Positions 10,906 to 21,011 of a DNA stretch of 64,000 bases are shown here, piece by piece. This stretch comes from Ashinkailepas kermadecensis (Eukaryota > Arthropoda > Thecostraca > Neolepadidae): assembly GCA_034440615.1 (NCBI GenBank), contig JAOTOM010005126.1, positions 878,501 to 942,500 on the forward strand, written 5' to 3'. The first letter of the stretch is position 1. Every line of letters begins with the position of its first letter. A program made the position numbers and the translations under genes. Under the pieces are notes generated by a model that did no database searches, was not told the DNA's origin, and saw nothing but the letters and a program-made list of their open reading frames with translations.

Positions 10906-12337
10906 TCGCGCGCCGCTCCCCGGTCGGACGTGACGCCGGCACTCCCCGCTCGCCTGCTCCCCTGGTCGGACGTGACGCCGGCACTCCCCGCTCGCCTGCT
11001 CCCCTGGTCGGACGTGACGCCGGCACTCCCCGCTCGCCTGCTCCCCTGGTCGGACGTGACGCCGGCACTCCCCGCTCGCCTGCTCCCCTGGTCGGACGTG
11101 ACGCCGGCACTCCCCGCTCGCCTGCTCCCCTGGTCGGACGTGACGCCGGCACTCCCCGCTCGCCGCTCCCCGGTCGGACGTGACGCCGGCACTCCCCGCG
11201 CGCCGCTCCCCTGGTCGGACGTGACGCCGGCACTCCCCGCTCGCCTGCTCCCCCGGTCGGACGTGACGCCGGCACTCCCCGCTCGCCTGCTCCCCTGGTC
11301 GGACGTGACGCCGGCACTCCCCGCGCGCCGCTCCCCTGGTCGGACGTGACGCCGGCACTCCCCGCTCGCCTGGTCCCCTGGTCGGACGTGACGCCGGCAC
11401 TCCCCGCTCGCCGCTCCCCGGTCGGACGTGACGCCGGCACTCCCCGCGCGCCGCTCCCCTGGTCGGACGTGACGCCGGCACTCCCCGCTCGCCTGCTCCC
11501 CTGGTCGGACGTGACGCCGGCACTCCCCGCTCGCGCGCCGCTCCCCGGTCGGACGTGACGCCGGCACTCCCCGCTCTCCGCTCCCCTGGTCGGACGTGAC
11601 GCCGGCACTCCCCGCTCGCCTGCTCCCCTGGTCGGACGTGACGCCGGCACTCCCCGCTCGCCGCTCCCCTGGTCGGACGTGACGCCGGCACTCCCCGCGC
11701 GCCGCTCCCCGGTCGGACGTGACGCCGGCACTCCCCGCTCGCCTGCTCCCCTGGTCGGACGTGACGCCGGCACTCCCCGCGCGCCGCTCCCCCGGTCGGA
11801 CGTGACGCCGGCACTCCCCGCTCGCCTGCTCCCCTGGTCGGACGTGACGCCGGCACTCCCCGCTCTCCTGCTCCCACCGATCGGACGTGACGCCGGCACT
11901 CCCCGCTCGCCGCTCCCCTGGTCGGACGTGACGCCGGCACTCCCCGCTCGCCTGCTCCCCTGGTCGGACGTGACGCCGGCACTCCCCGCTCGCCTGCTCC
12001 CCCGGTCGGACGTGACGCCGGCACTCCCCGCGCGCCGCTCCCCCGGTCGGACGTGACGCCGGCACTCCCCGCTCGCCTGCTCCCCTGGTCGGACGTGACG
12101 CCGGCACTCCCCGCTCGCCTGCTCCCCCGGTCGGACGTGACGCCGGCACTCCCCGCTCGCCTGCTCCCCTGGTCGGACGTGACACCGGCACTCCCCGCTC
12201 GCCGCTCCCCTGGTCGGACGTGACGCCGGCACTCCCCGCTCGCCTGGTCGGACGTGACGCCGGCATTCCCCGCTCTCCTGCTCCCACCGATCGGACGTGA
12301 CGCCGGCACTCCCCGCTCGCCTGCTCCCACCGATCGC
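10906..12337. repeat. GC-rich minisatellite, 34 units of about 40-45 bp plus a partial unit
   Basis: Every unit contains GGACGTGACGCCGGCACTCC. Units differ mainly in the linker: CTCGCCTGCTCCCCTGG, CTCGCCGCTCCCCTGG, GCGCGCCGCTCCCCGG or CTCTCCTGCTCCCACCGAT. I counted 34 GGACGTGAC cores. Long open frames on both strands arise because the units lack stop codons and stay near a multiple of three. I do not regard them as genes. Confidence 0.97.
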
Positions 12338-12870
12338 GCCGGACCGGGTGATTGGATCTATGTGTCTATGAGTGAGTGTGGAGCGGCTCGGATCCTTCCT
12401 GCAACCATCGCGTTCGACATCTGCATTTGCATCGACATCGACATCTGATCTTCTCGCCGACTTCGGCGACCGCGGACCTTACTCACTGGTGAGGGAGTGG
12501 GTCCGCTGCCGCTGCAGCCGTGTGTGGCCACCACCAGCCTTGCCACCTGCATCATCACCATGCTGACCATCGGCTGCTTGCCACCTGATCGCGACCTTGT
12601 GCGCCTGCTCGTCTTCCTCACTATCGCGCATGCCTTGGTGCAAATTGTTATGCCCATGGATCGTCTGTTGCGGTCGGCCTGCCATCAGCGCAAGAGTTCT
12701 GGCGGTCCGGATGACCTTGAAATCTGCCGTGGCCGGTCACCAGCTGACCTAGGGATTGCCTCGGGCAGAGAGCCGTCCCGGACGTCCACCCCGCTGATTC
12801 GGGCGTCCGCTCACGACGGACCATGCGTGGCAAAAGCGCGCCCGTCAGGTCAGGTCAATATTCCGTAATT
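12338..12870. other. GC-rich unique sequence right of the minisatellite
   Basis: Short open frames on both strands resemble no known family. A small GACATCTGCATTTGCATCGA imperfect run lies near 12416. Confidence 0.3.
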
Positions 12871-13600
12871 CATGTGCACATGCTGTCCGAAGCCATGTGA
12901 AGGCATTCACAAAGTATTTGAAGGAAAGTACACGAAGAAAAACAACGTACTGCTCAAAAGGTTAACATGAAAAAGTCAACGTCAGATTTTACCTGACATG
13001 AGGTCATTGACCATGGGAGCAGTTCTACCTTCACATAACTTCTACCATGTTCTTCTATCAGCTTAAGGCTGAAAAAGCCAAAGCAATCTAGCTTGTCCAT
13101 AAAATATTGGAAAAATGATAAAATAAAAAGATTTTACCTCACGTCAATGCCCTTGACCTGTATCAAAATTTCGATATAGTATTATTGCAACGGATGAAGT
13201 ACACCATGATATACGTTCGGTCTCGATCGTTTGCAATTATACCGAATGACGAATGATGGCACTTCAAACTTTTTCTGACATGGTCCTCTTTGACTCGACT
13301 AAGGTCAGTGACCTGATGTTACCTGGACTCAACATTTTAGTATAACACGTAAAAAGGATGCAGCAGAATGTATTTAAAGCTTGTAGGTCTGCGACCATGC
13401 GTTCTCCTGTAGTCCTCGAAAAACGGTAGGTGGGCCCCTAGAGCCTCTAGCCATCTCCAGACGCGGGTTAATATACCACAAACATTACCCTATTTATACG
13501 CGTTGCCATAAAAAAATTAGCAAAAGATTTGTCTTCATATCCATTGACATTGGCATATCCTACAGTTAAAGTACACAGGCATTAATCCGATATTCATTTC
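12871..13600. other. AT-rich spacer with a diverged hairpin-repeat copy
   Basis: The stretch 13414-13475 (GAAAAACGGTAGG...GACGCGGGTTAATA) is a diverged copy of the hairpin repeat found intact at 30.17 and, inverted, at 41.70 kb. Several GGTCA/TGACC half-sites occur (12990-13330). No gene was seen. Confidence 0.4.
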
Positions 13601-13611
13601 GTTTTACAGGC

Positions 13612-13862
13612 GATGGCGCCCCGGTGGGCAAGTATCGAAACTTCTTGAACTTGTCCATCAGCTTGTCTGACGAGACAACGCCAGCAAAACGGCAACCACA
13701 GTTGCTCGAGATCAGCACGGCCAAAGAAAGCTGGGAAACTCTGGACCCGATCAACCAGGAAATTGAAAATATTCAAAAGGATGGCATTTGCATTATTGGA
13801 GTGGAGCATTGGTTCACATTTTTCCACTGTGCGGACTACAAATTTATCCTGCTCACGTGTGG
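13612..13862 (+). pseudogene. 5' part of an unidentified transposase-like gene, split by the pogo element
   Basis: An open frame runs to the pogo insertion and reads ...YRNFLNLSISLSDETTP... and ends HCADYKFILLTCG. Skipping the pogo element and one TA copy, the frame continues as MKDAKSNHLL at 21,012. A motif of the type ADYKF.L...G...A.SN..C occurs in a large uncharacterised, probably transposon-derived protein group in invertebrates. I recall the pattern but cannot give a family name. The head of the gene is not recognisable upstream of about 13,600. Confidence 0.5.
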
Positions 13863-13864
13863 TA

Positions 13865-14300
13865 GGGTAGGGTCGGCTAAAATGAGTATAGGCAAAAAAA
13901 TGAGTATATTTTTTAGAAAAAAAATTTATTATGCAGTAATTATCTATTGAAATAAGTTTTTTTTTTAAAGACATAATACGTCCAGATACGTTCCTCAACA
14001 TCTCCAAATACTTTCATTGCTAAATGTTTTATGAATTTGGCTTTAAAAAAAGTTTTAAAAACATTTTTAACAATGTCATTAAAAGTACATGTCAAAAAGT
14101 GAACCCTGGTAAAAAAATGTACAACTCTGACATTATTTTAGATTTCCATGTATTATCTTCATCAACGAAGCTTCCTGACACCGTTCAAATTAAAGCCGAA
14201 ATCCAAAAGGGAATACTTAAATTTTGATAATTGTGAATTTGCATAAAATGAGTATAGTTTAGAAAACTTGTTGCAAAAAATGGGTATAGTCTGAAAAGTA
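13865..14300. promoter_or_regulatory. Left subterminal repeats of the pogo element
   Basis: AAAATGAGTATAG-like motifs occur at about 13,879, 13,899, 14,246 and (as ATGGGTATAG) 14,280. The inverted counterparts are at about 20,758, 20,786 and 20,984 near the right end. Such spaced repeats commonly bind transposase; that role is inferred. Confidence 0.6.
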
Positions 14301-14487
14301 CCAACTTGAACATGGCTACTCCCCTGTTCACTTTCATGTAGTCCCCGAAAACGTTTCTGAGATGTTTCCGATGTCGACTGCTCCAGTGTAATGACCATCT
14401 CCAGTGATTGTGTTGCAAACAAACTTCTGTACTTGTCAAAAATACACACATTTTTGTACCGCTTTTTCTGAGGTGACACCCGGCACC

Positions 14488-15713
14488 ATGCACTCGGTGG
14501 AAGACCTGGACAAAGCGAAGAAGCTGGTGACGGATGGAGCCAGCATCTACAAGGCGGCCAAGGACAACAGCGTACCGTATGAGACACTCCGCCGTCACGT
14601 CAATGGCATCAATGTCACCGGCTCCACTGGCTCAGGGCGGCCGGCAGTACTGACGACGGCCGAGGAGCAGAAATTGGTCGAAGTGATTGCTTATCTCGCC
14701 CGCCAAGCGTTCCCACTCGACTCCAGCGACATCTGTGACCTGATCCAGCAATACCTGAACAACCTCGGCCGGGAGACGCAGTGGAATGACAACCGGCCCG
14801 GGAAGGACTGGCTGTCACGTTTCAAGGCCCGCCACGCCGGCATCCTCGCGTCGCGCAAGCCCGAGATTCTCACAATCGCCCGTGCAAAGTCTCTCACAGA
14901 GGAAGTGGTTGACGCCTTCTTCACAATGTACAACGAGGTGATCATCGACCTAGGCCTGGAGGCCAAGCCGGGCAACATCTACAACCTCGATGAGACCGGG
15001 CTTTCGACCGACCCGCGCTCGAAAAAGGTCATCGTGCCCAGCAAATCACGTGACGCCTACCTCAAGACGGCCAGCGGCGGGAAAGCGATGTATAGCGTCC
15101 TCTTCTGCGTGAACGCCACGGGAAACTACTTTCCCCCCTTCGTTGTGTACAAAGCCAAGCGTGAGCCGTTTGACACGTGGATGCATGGCGGCCCGCCGGG
15201 AACGGCCTATGGAACCACACCGTCCGGCTGGATGGAGGGCGACATCTTCGAGAGCTGGTTCCAGACCATCTTTGTCCCACAGATCATCCCGACGCACGGT
15301 GGCGAGCCCACGGTGCTCGTCTACGACGGCCACGGCTCGCACATGACATATCGGACAGCGGCGCTTGCGAAGGAAAACAACATCACAGTGGTGTGTCTGC
15401 CACCACACACCAGCCACGCCATCCAACCCCTCGACGTCGCGGTGTTCAAACCGGTCAAGGTTGTCTGGGCTGCAATCCTGAAGCGGCGGCAGCGCGAGTC
15501 ACGACTCGTCGCCGTTGACAAATCAGTGTTCCCGATTCTCATCTCCCAGCTGTGGAAGGAACTGGATTCGGCCCACGCCGTGGCCGGCTTCCGCGGATCG
15601 GGCCTCCACCCCGTCAACGCGGAGAAGGTCCGCAGCCGGATGGTCGGAGCCGGAAACACGGCACGCGATGACATCTCGTCCCCAGGCAAGGCACTCAAAG
15701 AAGCCGTGCTCAG
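14488..15713 (+). CDS. pogo/Tigger-type DDE transposase, N-terminal two thirds
   Basis: Cut-and-paste transposase acting in the nucleus. From ATG 14,488 the order is: psq-type helix-turn-helix (residues ~5-40, KLVTDGASIYKAAKDN...YETLRRHV), a CENP-B-like HTH (~55-120, ending WLSRFKARH), then DDE_1 with Asp168 (YNLDETG), Asp280 (YDGHGSH) and Asp316 (QPLDVAVF), giving the D,D(35)D spacing of pogo. No internal stop or frameshift was seen. The frame is cut by the hAT insertion at 15,713 and accidentally ends in hAT sequence with TGA at 15,724-15,726. Taking one copy of the 8-bp duplication away, it joins 19,705 in frame, for 608 codons in all. The original protein was therefore intact when hAT-1 landed. 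Could serve trans-mobilisation as a truncated protein, but the C-terminal part is lost. Confidence 0.92.
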
Positions 15714-16045
15714 TAGGGTGTGGTGAAAACAGACAAAGTAAAAATTTTGGGAGGCCTGTAGTTTTTTTCCATGTTTTTGACCTTTGCGAACTCAGCCATG
15801 GTGTTATTTCCCAAAAATGAGTAAGTTTAGTTTGGTGCTTTTTAATTTGAAAATTTGATGTTTTTGGTCATCTGCAATGACGCCTCCACAGCGGGATCGT
15901 GGGTCGACTATCCACCACCGCTTCACTTCTAATTGAGCTAGACCCACCAAACAAAAACGAGCGTGTTGCTCTTCTTGTGAGCAGTTCAGCGATGCCTTAT
16001 TTCAAGGTCTTAGGTCAACCGGTGACGTCACAGGTTATGTCAACT
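15714..16045 (+). repeat. Left long terminal inverted repeat of hAT-1
   Basis: About 330 bp that match 19,372-19,696 in inverse orientation. Shared blocks include TGTGGTGAAAACAG, CCCAAAAATGAGTAAGTTT, GGGATCGTGGGTCGACTATC and a CRE-like TGACGTCA palindrome at about 16,024. Differences are scattered indels and substitutions. Confidence 0.88.
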
Positions 16046-16189
16046 GCTGAAAAATTGCAAAAAAAAACAGCAGCTGACAAACGCGTTAGCGTAGTGAAAT
16101 CTAGTGGTGTAGTTTAGCAGATATTGGCACTGTATCAACATGCCCCTGTAACAACACGCCCTACTCTCCTCTAGGTACCTGCAAATTAC

Positions 16190-19061
16190 ATGGCATCCGG
16201 CACTAGAGCCAGCACGAGCACCGGCCTCGCAGCTGTAATCGGCAAACCGGGGGAGCTGCCACTAGCCGATCTGCCGACGAAGCGAAATGTTCTCCAGAAG
16301 ATGCTACAGCTGCGACTGCCCGACACCAGATATGCCAGGCACATCCCGGTCTCGGATCTTGCAGGAACAGTGGCCAGCATGGTGCAGGACCTGTGGCTGC
16401 GTGTCAACCATCACATGGAACGGTCCATGGTCTCCAACCAGGAAATAAAGAGGAAGATAGTCAAGTTGTGGAAGACGGCTGAGGAGGAAAAAAGAAGATA
16501 AGTGGAAAGAAGCGAGCAAAGGCCGAAGAGCGAGACGCGTTCCTGACCAACCTGGACCGCCTGTTCGACGTCTGCGTGTGCCAGTGCAGGATGCAGTCCT
16601 GCAGCGACCTCGACTGCCCTCCTGAGTGCCCGAAACGAGTTCACGTCGACTGCAGCTGTCCCAAATCCCGCAAGATCCCAGCGATGGAGCTCGAATTCAT
16701 GCTCGACCAGCGGTCGAAGTCAGGAATAAGCGGCAGGCTCCAGATTGGAGCTAATGACTCGGCGGAATCGGGCACGATGGAAAGATCAGTGCAGAGGAGG
16801 GAGACAAGGAGGAAGAGGCCGGAGATGGAGGCGACGGAAGACGCGGAGGAGCAAGAACGCTACCTCAAGTACCGGAGGGGAGATGAAGCGTGGGTGCAGC
16901 AGCAGGAAGAGGACAAGCAGGGGGCCAGTCCGGACAGTTTGGACAGCGACTACACGGCCGCCGGCCCGAGCGACAGCTCTGGGAATCGGACTGCAGCCCA
17001 GAACCGGGAGCACTTTCCACCGACAGTCCTCGCGGCTATGCGGCATGGCGTATCCCAGCGGGCCCTCGCCAACATTCTGTCATCATACGCCGTCGACATG
17101 GGTCTCGCCAAAAGGGAGGATCCACGCCTGCTGGTAGACCACAGCAAGGTCGGAAGAGAGCAGGACAGGGAAATGGCGAGGGTGACAGCTAGCGCCGAGA
17201 CTTGGATCCGAGCGGGCGGCATCAACGGAGTCCAGTTCGACGGCAAGCAGGACGTGACCAAGGCCTGGATCACCCTGGAGGACGGGACGAAGGTTGTCAG
17301 AGAGGTAAATGAGGACCACTACACTCTGACGGACAGTAAGGGGCGGTTCCTCACCCACTTCTCGAAACAGAAGGTGGAAGGAGTCAGGTCAGCGCGCGTC
17401 ATCGCCGACCACATCGTCGACATCATGAACAACTACGGGATCAGCGACACACTGCACATGGTGGGCGCCGACTCAACAAATCTAAACACTGGGTGCAACG
17501 CCGGTGTCATCACCATTCTGGAGCGGCTCCTCGGCAGGCGGTTGGTGTGGAGCATTTGCATGCTCCACACCAACGAACTCCCGCTGCGTCACCTGATACA
17601 GCGGCTGGATGGACCAACGGTGTCCGGTGGCGGCTTCAGTGGCCCCATCGGGAAGTTGCTGCCCGTGACGCAGGATCTGCCCTACAACAACCAGTTCACG
17701 CCGCTGGCCGTCGGCGAGCCCCTGCCGGAGCTGCCTCAGGCGGTGCTGGACGACCTGAGCTGGGACCAGCGCTACAGCTACAGCATGCTGAAGGCGCTGG
17801 AGGCCGGATCTGTGCCCCCAGCCTGCAACGGATGGCCATCGGGCCAGTCAACCATTCACGCTGGCTCACGACAGCAAACAGGTGGGGAAGCAGGCCCTGT
17901 TTTAATATATATACATTTAACTTAATCCAGTAACCTCAGTCCAAGCCTCAGTCCTAACATGAGTAAATATATCGTCTGCGCCAAATAACACACTCCTCAA
18001 GCAGCATACTCGTATGTACCATCAGTCATCCCCTCCCCATTTGCTTCCCATTCTCTCCATTTATCATTGCATCCAGCATTATTTCCCACTATTAAAACCC
18101 CTCCATCCTGTCTTCCAAAGGCTCCTCGACCTGTGGACGAGACAGCACGGGCTGGCCGGAGAGGAGCTGGTGAACCTGACGCACCTCTGCGAGTTCACCG
18201 TGGCCATCTATCTGAAACAATGGTTTCGGATCAAGCGGGACAGGAAGCTCATCGACGGCGCCAGGAACCTTCTGAAGCAGGTAGAGCTGGTACACTTACA
18301 GGAACTGCAGCTGGTACACTTACAGGAACTGCTTGCATATGTGTGTTGAACATGATAGAGCGGGAGATGAACCTTTCTTGCACATGCGTAAGGTTTGGGA
18401 CGGAACCTAAGTACCAGTCAACGTAGCATAAATCGGTGAAAATGTTATCACTGAATCAGATATGAACGACACAAAGCCTGTTTTCTCGATTGTAGTCCGT
18501 GCTGTGCTGGCACAAACGGTGTTCCTACAGGTCCAGCTAGTGGAGCAGTACAGCCCCTCTGCCGTCCAGACGATCGTGCGGCCATACATCGGCAGCTTCT
18601 TCGCTCACCCCGAGCTGCTGCTGCTCAGCATGCTGGCTTCTGAGGACAAGGAGGAGCGGGCCCGCGCTGTCGGCATCATCTGTCAGGACATCCGGGAGGG
18701 GGCGAGTGCGGGCAGCTCGCTGCCTCGCAAGTTCAGCGCACCGTCACTGAACTTCGCGGCGCAGTCGCTGGCAGACCTGATCGACTGGGACGCTGTGCCC
18801 CTGTCGGAGCCGCTCCTCACGGCCACCCTCAGCACCGAGCAGGTGGAGGCCTGCCGGGACACGCCGCTGTCTGTCCCCCCCCCCAGCTGGCACTGTCACA
18901 CACAGAGTACAGAGCGCGCAGTGAGGAAAGTGTCCGAGTCATGCCTCATGGTAGTGGGACAGGAGAGGAGGGAGGGGTGGATCCGCTGCGCGGAGGCCGC
19001 GCGTAAGCTCGGCAACCCGAACACCAAGGCCGACTACATGGCGCTCTTCAACTTCCTCTAG
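16190..19061 (+). pseudogene. hAT-1 transposase gene, three exons, two frame breaks
   Basis: ATG 16,190 follows a splice-acceptor-like TCTCCTCTAG. Exon 1 is frame 2 to TAA at 16,499-16,501; after a one-base shift at an A6 run (16,488-16,493) the frame continues with a Cys-rich segment (CVCQCRMQSCSDLDC, 16,570-16,614). The RNase H-like core has VQFDGKQD (first Asp, about 17,235), HMVGADSTN (second Asp, about 17,470) and ICMLHTNELPLRH (the hAT C-x2-H). A second shift near 17,815-17,840 leads to NHSRWLTTANR, matching the RW motif of hAT-2 and hAT-3. Intron 1 (17,882-18,120) and intron 2 (18,281-18,530) have GT/AG ends and keep the frame exactly. Exon 3 (18,531-19,061) holds CHTQSTERAVRKVSE and ends in TAG. 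Two single-base lesions make it non-functional as assembled. Confidence 0.75.
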
Positions 19062-19371
19062 ATGAGAGCTGTGTGGTCTGGTTTTCGTTGAACTCGTGAT
19101 AGCCGCCTGTTGGGACATCTGAATCTTGGTCGGGTGTTTATTGCCTGGTGCCGGTAGACTCTAGACTCATCTCTCCGACCAGTCTCAGAACATGACCTGA
19201 CCTGACCTGGGTCATTCATCAATAGTTGCGATGAATACACCGATGCGAGTCGGGATGCTCCTAGCTTTCTTTGTGTCTTGTTTCATGCCACTTATCACGA
19301 TAAGGTGTTTTGCTATGGTACTCTAAACCCGCATAGGTCACCATTTTTTCCTTTTTTTAGCAATTGACCTG

Positions 19372-19696
19372 ACCTGTGACGTCACCGGTTGACCGAGACC
19401 TTAAAAAAATAAGGCATCCCTGAATTTCTCACAAGAAGAGCAACACGCTCGTTTTTGTTTGGTGGGTCTAGCTCAATTAGAAGTGAAGCGGTGGTGGATA
19501 GTCGACCCACGATCCCGCTGTGGAGGCGTCATTGCAGATGACCAAAAACATCAAATTTTCAAATTAAAAAGCACCAAACTAAACTTACTCATTTTTGGGA
19601 AATAACACCATGGCTGAGTTCGCAAAGGTCAAAAACATGGAAAAAAAACTTCAGGCATCCCAATTTTTTTACTTTGGCTGTTTTCACCACACCCCA
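19372..19696 (-). repeat. Right long terminal inverted repeat of hAT-1
   Basis: Inverted partner of 15,714-16,045. It carries the CRE-like TGACGTCA at about 19,377 and the ACTCATTTTTGGG block at 19,588. The interior 19,062-19,371 is AT-rich, holds no gene and includes a small TGACCTGACCTGGGTCA cluster near 19,195. Confidence 0.88.
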
Positions 19697-19704
19697 GTGC
19701 TCAG

Positions 19705-20302
19705 TATCCTCAGCCTGGAACAGTCGGATGAGACAAAGGCGGCCCTCGCCAACAAGACAAAGCGCCGCAGCCGCGTTCAGAACAAGAGCGGCGAGGTTCT
19801 GACGGCCGAAATTTCTCTTCAGAGGCTCGAGCTGGAGGCGATGAAGCGCACCGAGAAGCGGAAGGAGCTGCCATTGGCACACAAGATCAAGAAGCCCTCC
19901 GTGAAGCGAAAAATTATGGAGACTAGCGACGAGGACGAGATCGTCGAGCCGTTCCCGGATAGTGATTCGGAGCCAGAGGCACCACCGCCGCCGAAAAAGG
20001 AGGCACTTCAAACCGTACCATATCAGGAGATAAAAAACTCCGAATTCGTCATTGTCAAGCTGGACAAGAAGAAGTTCCTCGCCCAGGTTAACGAAATCCA
20101 GACGAACTCCACGGCGACTACCAGGACGGTGCATGTCCTGTTCTTGAAGAAGCTGCCGGGCTCGGACAAGAAGTTCTACTTCCCAGAGAAAGATGACAAG
20201 TCGATTGTCTACCCGCACGAGGTTCTCGGAAAGGTAGAGGTGACGCCAGACCGCCACGCCTCCGTGTTCGAGATCGTCGGCGACGTCCGTGATCTCAACT
20301 AG
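19705..20302 (+). CDS. pogo/Tigger-type transposase, C-terminal part
   Basis: Continuation of the frame begun at 14,488, cut off by hAT-1. It contains a basic Arg/Lys-rich stretch (NKTKRRSRVQNK), Glu/Lys-rich helices, an acidic segment (ETSDEDEIVEPFPDSDSEPE) and a small C-terminal fold with FVIVKLDKKKFLAQV and KKFYFPEKDDKSIVYPHEVL, like the extra domain at the end of many invertebrate pogo/jerky-type proteins. It ends at TAG 20,300-20,302. A run-in from hAT sequence (ATG 19,610 in the right TIR) keeps it open by chance, so a chimaeric product starting in the hAT terminus is possible on paper. Confidence 0.82.
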
Positions 20303-20309
20303 TAGTTTG

Positions 20310-20373
20310 TTGTTTGTTATTTGGGTTTAAAGGGCGCATCGACTGCAATGGTCATATAGCGCCCATAACAAGT
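20310..20373 (-). mobile_element. 64-nt LINE 3'-tail insertion in the pogo 3' region
   Basis: The insert is the inverse of the LINE tail (GTTATTTGGGTTTAAAGGGC ... CATATAGCGCCC). It is flanked by AACTAGTAGTTTG at 20,297-20,309 and 20,374-20,386. The duplication includes the transposase stop codon, which is therefore preserved. Confidence 0.85.
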
Positions 20374-20386
20374 AACTAGTAGTTTG

Positions 20387-21009
20387 CAGGGCATTCCAAA
20401 CTGTTGTATTTTTCCGTTCGACCATTGTGTTTATTTGTTCCGACCTCAGCCAATATTGTGTCTTTAATAAAGTGTAATTACCAGGAAACAGCTGTCTCAT
20501 ATTTTGTTTTGATAATTGCATCGTCTGCGAAGTCAGTGACCTCAACTAGTGTTATGCAGGGCTTTCCGAACCGTGTCTTTTCCGTTCCTACATCAGCCAT
20601 AACTACGCCCTTGTTAAACTTGGAATTACCAGGAAATGGCTAGTCTCATTTTTTTTAATAATCGTATTTTTTAAAACATCCATAGTATACACATTTTTGG
20701 CGTGAATTTCAGTGTCGCAAATCCAGTGGGTTGGGCACAATTGGCTGTCGAAATCACCATACTCATTTTTTGCGAAAGTGCAAAAAATGAGTATAGTCGA
20801 CTTTTCTCGGAAGACATGCTTGCCAAAGAACACCAGTTGACCAAAAAAAATTGTGCCACACTGGACATCGTAGTCAGAAAACGCAATGTCAACATCCCAT
20901 TAACCCAGTATTGATATCTTATTTGGTTTGGAAGATATTACACTGGAAAGGTGTAATACTCATTACTCATTACGGTGTAATACTATACTCATTTTCGCCG
21001 ACCCTACCC
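20387..21009. other. 3' non-coding region of the pogo element
   Basis: AATAAA at 20,466 may be the polyadenylation signal. The stretch 20,525-20,660 (GACCTCAACTAGTGTTATGCAGGGC...) is a partial tandem repeat of 20,286-20,510, including the end of the coding region. Right-end ATGAGTATA motifs follow. Confidence 0.55.
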
Positions 21010-21011
21010 TA

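Larger units (their letters stand above)
15714..19696 (+). mobile_element. hAT-like DNA transposon hAT-1 (3,983 bp), inserted in the pogo transposase
   Basis: The element begins TAGGGTGTGG (15,714) and ends with CCACACCCCA (19,696), inverted with one mismatch. It is flanked by identical 8-bp duplications GTGCTCAG (15,706-15,713 and 19,697-19,704). 8-bp duplications and TAG-type ends fit the hAT superfamily. Inverted similarity extends about 330 bp into both ends (to about 16,045 and from about 19,372), far longer than usual hAT termini. One spliced transposase gene lies between the arms. Confidence 0.9.
13865..21009 (+). mobile_element. pogo-type (Tc1/mariner superfamily) DNA transposon, interrupted by a hAT element
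   Basis: Terminal inverted repeats: GGGTAGGGTCGGC at 13,865 continuing TAAAATGAGTATAG, and its reverse complement ending at 21,009, with one mismatch (T/G) in the first 27 bp. Both ends are flanked by TA (13,863-13,864 and 21,010-21,011), the target duplication of this superfamily. Without the hAT insertion and its duplicated 8 bp the element is about 3.15 kb, with one transposase frame in the same orientation. Copies of ATGAGTATA or its complement are clustered inside both ends. Confidence 0.92.

Noticed and set aside
10813..12330. Very long open frames (up to 505 codons) on the minus strand and shorter ones on the plus strand
   Set aside because: They follow the minisatellite, are open in several frames at once and translate into pure repeats; stop-free units explain them.
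10452..12337. CRISPR-like array
   Set aside because: The repeated units are contiguous without unique spacers and the genome is eukaryotic; it is a minisatellite.
16480..16501. Programmed -1 frameshift in the hAT-1 gene at the A6 run
   Set aside because: The run is not in the phase of a classical slippery heptamer, and a second frame break occurs downstream, so ordinary decay is simpler.
19062..19240. Minus-strand 60-codon frame in hAT-1
   Set aside because: Short, unlike any family, inside the AT-rich interior next to the right TIR.
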